Position numbers and translations under genes: made by a program
Source: JADGHE01 sp035716025
GTDB lineage: Bacteria; Pseudomonadota; Alphaproteobacteria; Rhizobiales; Xanthobacteraceae
Assembly (NCBI GenBank): GCA_035716025.1
Contig: DASTKH010000043.1
Location: 1-64,000, forward strand
DNA: 64,000 nt
Direction: 5' to 3'
The notes under the pieces: generated by a model
Database searches by the model: none
Told to the model about the DNA's origin: nothing
What the model saw: only the letters and a program-made list of their open reading frames with translations
In this document: in pieces, positions 59,361 to 64,000 of the stretch
Layout of the letters: each line of letters begins with the position of its first letter
Numbering within the stretch: position 1 is the stretch's first letter

Positions 59361-60710
59361 ATGATTCGCGACTCCGCCGCCAAGCCTTCCACCGCACCTT
59401 TTTGCCGACTGCAGCGGCGAAAGCACAGTTCGCGCGTTCTCGTGCCGAGAATGCTGGCGCTCGCCGTTCTGTTTGCGAGCCTTTCGGCGGGTCACGCCGG
59501 CGCTGCGCCCGACGCTGCCTTTTCCGCCTGGCTCGAAGCACAGTGGCCCGCCGCCCGCAACGCGGGCGTGAGCCGCGCGACCTTCGAGCGCGAGCTGCAA
59601 GGTCTCGAACCCGACCTCTCGCTGCCGGACCTCGTCTTGCCCGGCCGCCCTGCGCATCCGTCCGCCGGGCAGCCGGAGTTTTTGCAGTCTCCCGCCGAAT
59701 ACATCCGGGACACTGCGATCGAGCGGCTCGCCGCCGAAGGCCGCCGACTCCTGGCGCGGTATCACGTCACCTTGCGCGCCATTGAGGCCCGGTTCGGCGT
59801 TGCGCCCTCAATCCTCCTTGCGATCTGGGGCCGGGAGACCGCCTACGGCAAACACCGGCTGCGGCACGATGCTCTGCAGGCGCTCGCGACGCAGGCCTAT
59901 ACGGGCCGGCGCAAGGAACAATTCCGGGACGAATTCATCCTCGCCTTGAAAATGCGCGAGGATGGGGCCGTGCCGCGCCGCGACATGCGGAGCTCCTGGG
60001 CCGGCGCCATGGGGCTGACCCAGCTCTTGCCCTCGGAATTCTATCGGCACGGCGTGGATTTCGACGGTGACGGCCGGGTCGACATTTGGCGATCCGTGCC
60101 GGACGCGCTCGCCTCGGCGGCCAAGCAGCTCGTTCACAAGGGCTGGGAGCCGGGCGGCCGTTGGGCCTACGAGGTGCGTCCGCCCGCTGGTCTCGACTGC
60201 ACCCTCTCGGATCCGGATCGCAAGATGCCGCTCGCGGACTGGCTGGCGCTCGGCTTTGTGCCGCTCGACGGCCGCGCCATTCCGCCGCACGAACGCCAAA
60301 CCGAGGCCTCGCTGCTCTTGCCGGAGGGCCGGCACGGCCCCGCCTTCCTCACCCCCCGGAACTATTTCGTCATCAAAGACTACAATTTCGCGGACCTTTA
60401 CGTGCTGTTCGTCGGCCAGCTGGCGGATCGGATCGCCGACCCGGCCGACCCGCCGAGCCGCTGGAGCCAGGTGCCGCTGATGCGGACGCGCGATGTCGAG
60501 GCGCTCCAACGTGCGCTTGCCGAGCGCGGGTTCTATTCCGACAAGATCGACGGGAAGGCCGGCATGAAGACACGCCTGGCGATCGGAACCTATCAAAAGG
60601 CGCATGGCCTTTCGGTCGATTGCTGGCCTTCGGACGCCGTGCTCGCGCATGTGCGGCAGAGCGCAACGAAAAAGGGCCGGACGGAACCGTCCGGCCCTCG
60701 GCCTGACTGA
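59361..60710 (+). CDS. MltB-type lytic murein transglycosylase
   Basis: A 449-residue lytic transglycosylase of the SLT_2/MltB type. An N-terminal export signal (MLALAVLFASLSAGHAGA from residue 31, or the whole stretch from 1) precedes the catalytic domain (about 55-350) with the glutamate in LLAIWGRETAYGKHR and the SSWAGAMGLTQLLPSEF motif, and FDGDGRVDIW. A C-terminal PG_binding_1 domain (about 375-435) follows. A start at ATG 59451 is possible. The 3' end of the coding sequence contains a hairpin belonging to the opposite strand. Confidence 0.9.
   Translation: MIRDSAAKPSTAPFCRLQRRKHSSRVLVPRMLALAVLFASLSAGHAGAAPDAAFSAWLEAQWPAARNAGVSRATFERELQGLEPDLSLPDLVLPGRPAHPSAGQPEFLQSPAEYIRDTAIERLAAEGRRLLARYHVTLRAIEARFGVAPSILLAIWGRETAYGKHRLRHDALQALATQAYTGRRKEQFRDEFILALKMREDGAVPRRDMRSSWAGAMGLTQLLPSEFYRHGVDFDGDGRVDIWRSVPDALASAAKQLVHKGWEPGGRWAYEVRPPAGLDCTLSDPDRKMPLADWLALGFVPLDGRAIPPHERQTEASLLLPEGRHGPAFLTPRNYFVIKDYNFADLYVLFVGQLADRIADPADPPSRWSQVPLMRTRDVEALQRALAERGFYSDKIDGKAGMKTRLAIGTYQKAHGLSVDCWPSDAVLAHVRQSATKKGRTEPSGPRPD
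60673..60698 (-). terminator. Minus-strand terminator inside mltB 3' end
   Basis: AGGGCCGGACGG (60673-60684) and CCGTCCGGCCCT (60687-60698) form a 12-bp perfect stem. On the minus strand it is followed directly by TTTTTCG, the layout of a rho-independent terminator for the small gene that ends at 60720. On the plus strand no T-run follows. The hairpin codes for part of the last residues of the transglycosylase. Confidence 0.75.
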
Positions 60711-60719
60711 CCGAAACAC

Positions 60720-61016
60720 TCAGCAGGGAACGCGCACGTTCCGCAACACGTAATCGCCCCGGCGCGGCGACCAGACCCACTGCCGCTCAAGACAATAGGC
60801 GGGAGGGGGCGCCACATAGACCGGCGCAGGTTCATAATAGTATCGGGGACCCGCCGCCGCGCTACCGATGATCGCGCCGGCTGCCAGCCCGGTGATGATG
60901 CCGGCCGCCACCGCGCCGCCGCCGTGGCGCCAGCGGGCTTGGGCTTCGGTTGGGGCGCCGACCGCCACCACGGCGAGGGTTGCGGCCGCGGCGAGCGCCG
61001 TGAGGGTCTTGGTCAT
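60720..61016 (-). CDS. Small secreted Gly/Ala-rich protein
   Basis: A 98-residue exported protein. A signal peptide (about residues 1-26, ending in EAQA) is followed by RWRHGGGAVAAGIITGLAAGAIIGS, a glycine-zipper-like hydrophobic stretch, then a Tyr/Pro-rich segment and a C-terminal region with two cysteines (YCLERQWVW, RVPC). This shape resembles small envelope proteins common in Rhizobiales. Function is unknown. It is convergent with the MltB gene and ends at a minus-strand terminator placed inside that gene. Confidence 0.72.
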   Translation of the reverse strand: MTKTLTALAAAATLAVVAVGAPTEAQARWRHGGGAVAAGIITGLAAGAIIGSAAAGPRYYYEPAPVYVAPPPAYCLERQWVWSPRRGDYVLRNVRVPC

Positions 61017-61176
61017 TGCGAAAACCTCCGTGACAGGGCGCCCACCCGGGCGCGCAGAACGAACACCCGCTTACATGGCACCGTCCATGTAGAGTGTACC
61101 TCTTTTGGGCCTAAATATGAACGTCCAGAAGCTTCAGGAAGGGTTTATAGCCCCGTCGCAATGCGAAAGGTTCAAT

Positions 61177-61944
61177 TCAAATCCCGTCGGCCTGCAGCCG
61201 GTCGCCGACCGCGATGCTGCCGCCCTGCACCACCTCGGCATAAACGCCGCATTCCGTGTGGCCAAAGGCGCGCATCAGCAGTTCGGGAATGGCGAGGTCC
61301 CGAACACCGAGATCGGGGTCGACGTTGGTGGCCGCGCAGCGGACGATCCGCTGCGTGATCTTGAGCCGGGCTTGCCCAAGGATCGCGGCTTTGCCTACGA
61401 GGTCGAACTCCGCCCAGGCCGGGAGCCCCGCGACATAAACGTTTGCGCGAAACCGTAGCGGATTGACCGGTTTTCCAACCGCTCGCTCGATCGCCGCGAC
61501 CGAGGCGAGATTGATCAGGGAAACGAAGCCGCGCCGCGAATCGGTGAAGCGGAAACCCTCCGGCGCCGCCAGCATCCTGGGCGGACCATGGAGTTCGTCC
61601 GCCATATAGTCGCGCAGAAAGGTTTCGACCGCCCTGCGCCCCTCCGGGGAGGCGAGGTCTGCCCGCACCACCTCCCGCCCGCCGCGCTCCACCCTGAGCG
61701 TCGCGGTCGCATCCTCGAAGCGGGTGCGCAACGCGGCAAGCCGCGCGTTGCGCATCAGCATGAGAAACTTCACCTTCGGTTGATGCGCCGGCGCCCCGGC
61801 GTCGAAGCCCGACGGGCCGTTTTCCACCGCGAAGAGCCGGTCCCCGGGAAAATACCCGCCGGGCTTCAGTTCCGCGCGCGCAAGCGGCTCCGGCGAAAGC
61901 CCCTTCACGGGGTGGCGATACATCGAGGCGATCCGGCCTTCCAT
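61177..61944 (-). CDS. MOSC-domain protein
   Basis: A 255-residue MOSC-domain protein with the N-terminal MOSC_N beta-barrel (about 1-120; GRIASMYRHPVKGLSPEPLA, GDRLFAVEN) and the C-terminal MOSC domain (about 120-250; PLRFRANVYVAG, RIVRCAATNVDPDLG). The conserved cysteine of MOSC sulfur carriers is the C in RCAATNVDP. Relatives bind molybdenum cofactor and reduce N-hydroxylated compounds, so it may depend on the moco genes at 43-52 kb, but this is an inference. The ATG at 61944 begins the domain. Confidence 0.87.
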   Translation of the reverse strand: MEGRIASMYRHPVKGLSPEPLARAELKPGGYFPGDRLFAVENGPSGFDAGAPAHQPKVKFLMLMRNARLAALRTRFEDATATLRVERGGREVVRADLASPEGRRAVETFLRDYMADELHGPPRMLAAPEGFRFTDSRRGFVSLINLASVAAIERAVGKPVNPLRFRANVYVAGLPAWAEFDLVGKAAILGQARLKITQRIVRCAATNVDPDLGVRDLAIPELLMRAFGHTECGVYAEVVQGGSIAVGDRLQADGI

Positions 61945-62259
61945 CGCGGCACCTTGCAAAGGCACGGGTTTGGCTGCGTGTGACGCATTTCGGTCCGCGC
62001 CATCTCTCCCGGCCGACCCTGTGGACTCCGGCCGCGAATGCAGGATAGCCGCAAGACGGAGCCAGGGGCCAGCTCCGGCCGCGGCAGGCCCCCAGGCGGC
62101 CAACGGCTCTTCCGCTGCCGAACTCCTGCTCCCATATTTTCGGAGGGTCGCCGTCCGGGGCCCGCCAGAACTGCGCCTGCCGACCGGTCGCTCCGGCGGG
62201 GGCGCACCCGTCTGAATGTTCAGCCGCGCCGCTTCGGGCGGCAGACATGGGAGTCGAGA
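61945..62259. promoter_or_regulatory. Divergent MOSC / clpB intergenic region
   Basis: A 315-base region between two divergent genes. It should hold both promoters. A possible heat-shock promoter for clpB is listed separately. No gene or strong hairpin is seen. Confidence 0.5.
62109..62137 (+). promoter_or_regulatory. Possible heat-shock promoter of clpB
   Basis: CTTCCG (62109-62114), a spacer of 17 bases, and CCATAT (62132-62137) loosely resemble the alphaproteobacterial RpoH promoter (CTTG -35 and CCTATAT -10 type). It lies about 120 bases upstream of the clpB start. The -35 match is poor, so this is a guess guided by clpB being a classic RpoH target. Confidence 0.25.
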
Positions 62260-64000
62260 ATGAATTTCGAAAAATACACGGAGCGCGCTCGCGGCTTCGT
62301 GCAGTCCGCACAGTCCCTCGCCTTGCGGGAGGGACATCAGCAGTTTTCCACCGAGCACCTGCTGAAGGTGCTGCTCGACGATCCGGAAGGCCTTGCCGCG
62401 GGGTTGATCGACCGTTCCGGCGGACGATCGCGCGAGGCTCTCGCGGCCGCCGAGGCCGCGCTCGCGAAGCTGCCCAAAGTGTCGGGCTCCGGGGCCGGCC
62501 AGATTTATCTCGCGCCGGAACTTGCGCGCGCCTTCGACCAGGCCGAGCGCGTCGCCGAAAAAGCCGGCGACTCCTACGTCACGGTCGAACGGCTGCTGCT
62601 CGCGCTCGCCCTCACGAAAGACAGCGAGGCCGGGCGGATCTTGGCCCGCGCGGGCGTGACGCCACAAAATCTGAACGCCGCGATCGAGACCCTGCGCAAG
62701 GGTCGGACGGCCGATTCGCCGACGGCCGAGCAAGCCTATGACGCGCTCAAGAAATATGCACGCGACCTCACGCAGGCGGCCCGCGACGGCAAGCTCGACC
62801 CCGTCATCGGGCGCGACGAGGAAATCCGCCGCACCGTCCAGGTGCTCTCGCGACGGACCAAGAACAACCCAGTGCTGATCGGGGAACCCGGCGTCGGCAA
62901 GACCGCCATCGTGGAAGGCTTGGCCCAGCGCATCGTCAACGGAGACGTGCCCGACAGCCTGAAGGATAAGAAACTGCTTGCGCTCGACATGGGGGCTCTT
63001 ATCGCCGGCGCGAAGTATCGCGGCGAATTCGAGGAACGGCTCAAGGCCGTTCTCCAGGAAGTCATGGCCGCCGAAGGCGGTATCGTCCTGTTCATCGACG
63101 AGATGCACACGCTTGTGGGCGCCGGCAAGGCGGACGGCGCCATGGACGCCTCCAATCTCCTGAAGCCTGCCCTCGCGCGCGGCGAGCTGCATTGCATCGG
63201 CGCAACGACGCTCGACGAATATCGCAAGCACGTGGAAAAGGATGCGGCGCTGGCGCGGCGCTTCCAGCCCGTGTTCGTCACCGAGCCGAGCGTCGAGGAC
63301 TCGATTTCCATCCTGCGCGGACTCAAGGACAAGTATGAGCAGCACCACGGCGTGCGGATCAGCGATTCGGCGCTCGTCGCCGCGGCGACGCTCTCGAACC
63401 GCTACATCACCGACCGTTTCCTGCCCGACAAGGCCATCGATCTCGTGGACGAAGCGGCGGCCAGGCTGAAGATGCAGGTCGATTCCAAGCCCGAAGAGCT
63501 CGACCTCATCGACCGCGAGATCGTGCGGCTCAAGATCGAACAGGAAGCCCTGAAGAAGGAAACCGATCCGGCTTCGAAGGACCGCCTGCAGCGCCTCGAA
63601 AAGGAGCTGAGCGAGTTGGAGCAGCGCTCCGCCGAGCTCACCAGCCGGTGGAAGTCGGAAAAGGAAAAGCTGTCCGAGGCCCAGAGACTCAAGACCGAGC
63701 TCGATCAGGCGCGCAACGAACTCGCCGCCGCGCAGCGGCGCGGCGAATATCAGCGTGCCGGTGAGATCGCCTATGGGCGCATCCCCGAGTTGGAGAAGCG
63801 CCTGAAAGAGATCGAGACGAAGGACGGCGCGGGCGACATGGTCGAGGAGGCCGTGACCGCCAACCACGTCGCGCAGGTGGTCTCGCGCTGGACCGGCGTC
63901 CCGGTCGAAAAAATGCTCGAAGGCGAGAAGGAGAAGCTCCTGCGCATGGAGGACGAGCTTGCGAAGCGCGTCGTCGGCCAGAAGGAGGCCGTGGAGGCGG
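62260..64000 (+). CDS. clpB: Chaperone disaggregase ClpB (5' part)
   Basis: The first 580 codons of ClpB, the Hsp100 AAA+ hexamer that with DnaK extracts proteins from aggregates. The gene continues past the window end. Present are the N-terminal Clp_N repeats (MNFEKYTERARGFVQSAQSL, STEHLLKVLLDD), the first AAA+ domain with Walker A GEPGVGKTAIVEG and Walker B LFIDEMHTLVGAG, and the coiled-coil middle domain (about residues 410-540) that distinguishes ClpB from ClpA. The second AAA+ domain is only begun (SRWTGVPVEKML). The ATG at 62260 gives the standard N-terminus. Confidence 0.97.
   Translation, partial: MNFEKYTERARGFVQSAQSLALREGHQQFSTEHLLKVLLDDPEGLAAGLIDRSGGRSREALAAAEAALAKLPKVSGSGAGQIYLAPELARAFDQAERVAEKAGDSYVTVERLLLALALTKDSEAGRILARAGVTPQNLNAAIETLRKGRTADSPTAEQAYDALKKYARDLTQAARDGKLDPVIGRDEEIRRTVQVLSRRTKNNPVLIGEPGVGKTAIVEGLAQRIVNGDVPDSLKDKKLLALDMGALIAGAKYRGEFEERLKAVLQEVMAAEGGIVLFIDEMHTLVGAGKADGAMDASNLLKPALARGELHCIGATTLDEYRKHVEKDAALARRFQPVFVTEPSVEDSISILRGLKDKYEQHHGVRISDSALVAAATLSNRYITDRFLPDKAIDLVDEAAARLKMQVDSKPEELDLIDREIVRLKIEQEALKKETDPASKDRLQRLEKELSELEQRSAELTSRWKSEKEKLSEAQRLKTELDQARNELAAAQRRGEYQRAGEIAYGRIPELEKRLKEIETKDGAGDMVEEAVTANHVAQVVSRWTGVPVEKMLEGEKEKLLRMEDELAKRVVGQKEAVEA

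Noticed and set aside
61177..63867. MOSC gene extended over clpB
   Set aside because: The upstream 640 codons are antisense to clpB; the ATG at 61944 starts exactly at the MOSC_N domain.
1..64000. Mobile elements, CRISPR arrays, tRNA or rRNA genes
   Set aside because: I found no transposase or integrase, no regularly spaced repeats of CRISPR type, and no cloverleaf or rRNA-like sequence in the regions between genes.

Overview
The window is GC-rich, densely coding DNA from an alphaproteobacterium, most probably of the order Hyphomicrobiales (Rhizobiales). The evidence is the gene content: a chvI-chvG-hprK-EIIA-HPr-ahcY block with pckA close by in divergent orientation, a MurB-to-MraZ division cluster in alphaproteobacterial order, proteins of families typical of this order (DUF3551, DUF2865, DUF6460), and an alphaproteobacterial type A RNase P RNA. 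I see no insertion sequence, prophage, CRISPR array, tRNA or rRNA. It looks like ordinary chromosome with several accessory blocks. Genus cannot be told from the sequence alone.

Layout. (1) 33-19767, minus strand: the division and cell wall (dcw) cluster, read from mraZ through rsmH, ftsL, ftsI, murE, murF, mraY, murD, ftsW, murG, murC, murB, ddl, ftsQ and ftsA; ftsZ should lie just beyond base 1. A plus-strand pair (a luciferase-like flavin monooxygenase and a bestrophin-like/DUF4239 membrane protein) sits between ddl and murB. A promoter-like sequence embedded in a run of 10-bp TGG repeats precedes mraZ and looks like an MraZ autoregulatory box. (2) 20160-24215, plus: a secreted PRC-barrel protein, an AmpD-type amidase, a lipoprotein lytic transglycosylase, rnpB and a DMT transporter. 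(3) 24151-30259: the four-gene ligase-associated DNA repair set: PdeM and an Lhr-type helicase on the minus strand, diverging from an MBL exonuclease and an ATP-dependent DNA ligase on the plus strand. (4) 30428-32710: DUF6460 protein, MATE exporter and a tandem DUF3551 pair. (5) 32825-38303, minus: chvI-chvG two-component system, HPr kinase, EIIA and HPr of a regulatory PTS, then ahcY behind a palindrome resembling an ArsR/SahR-type operator. (6) 38601-43265: HugZ-like protein, pckA, an FAD oxidoreductase and a DUF2865 protein.

(7) 43555-52630 is a molybdenum-cofactor region: a degenerate MoeA paralogue translationally coupled to a MoeA-PBP fusion, then mobB and a canonical moeA on the plus strand, facing fdhD, mobA and an AGE-family epimerase on the minus strand. 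fdhD points to a formate dehydrogenase client outside the window. (8) 53354-56859: two tandem secreted caspase-like proteins with matching architecture and intact His/Cys dyads. (9) 57014-64000: EttA, a coiled-coil protein, a MltB-type transglycosylase, a small secreted protein whose terminator lies inside the mltB coding sequence, a MOSC protein, and the 5' part of clpB, which runs off the end.

The least described parts are the paired MoeA-like genes with a single-cysteine FdhD, the duplicated caspase-like proteins, and the plus-strand pair inside the dcw cluster. All functional statements are from reading the sequence and family knowledge; no database search was possible.
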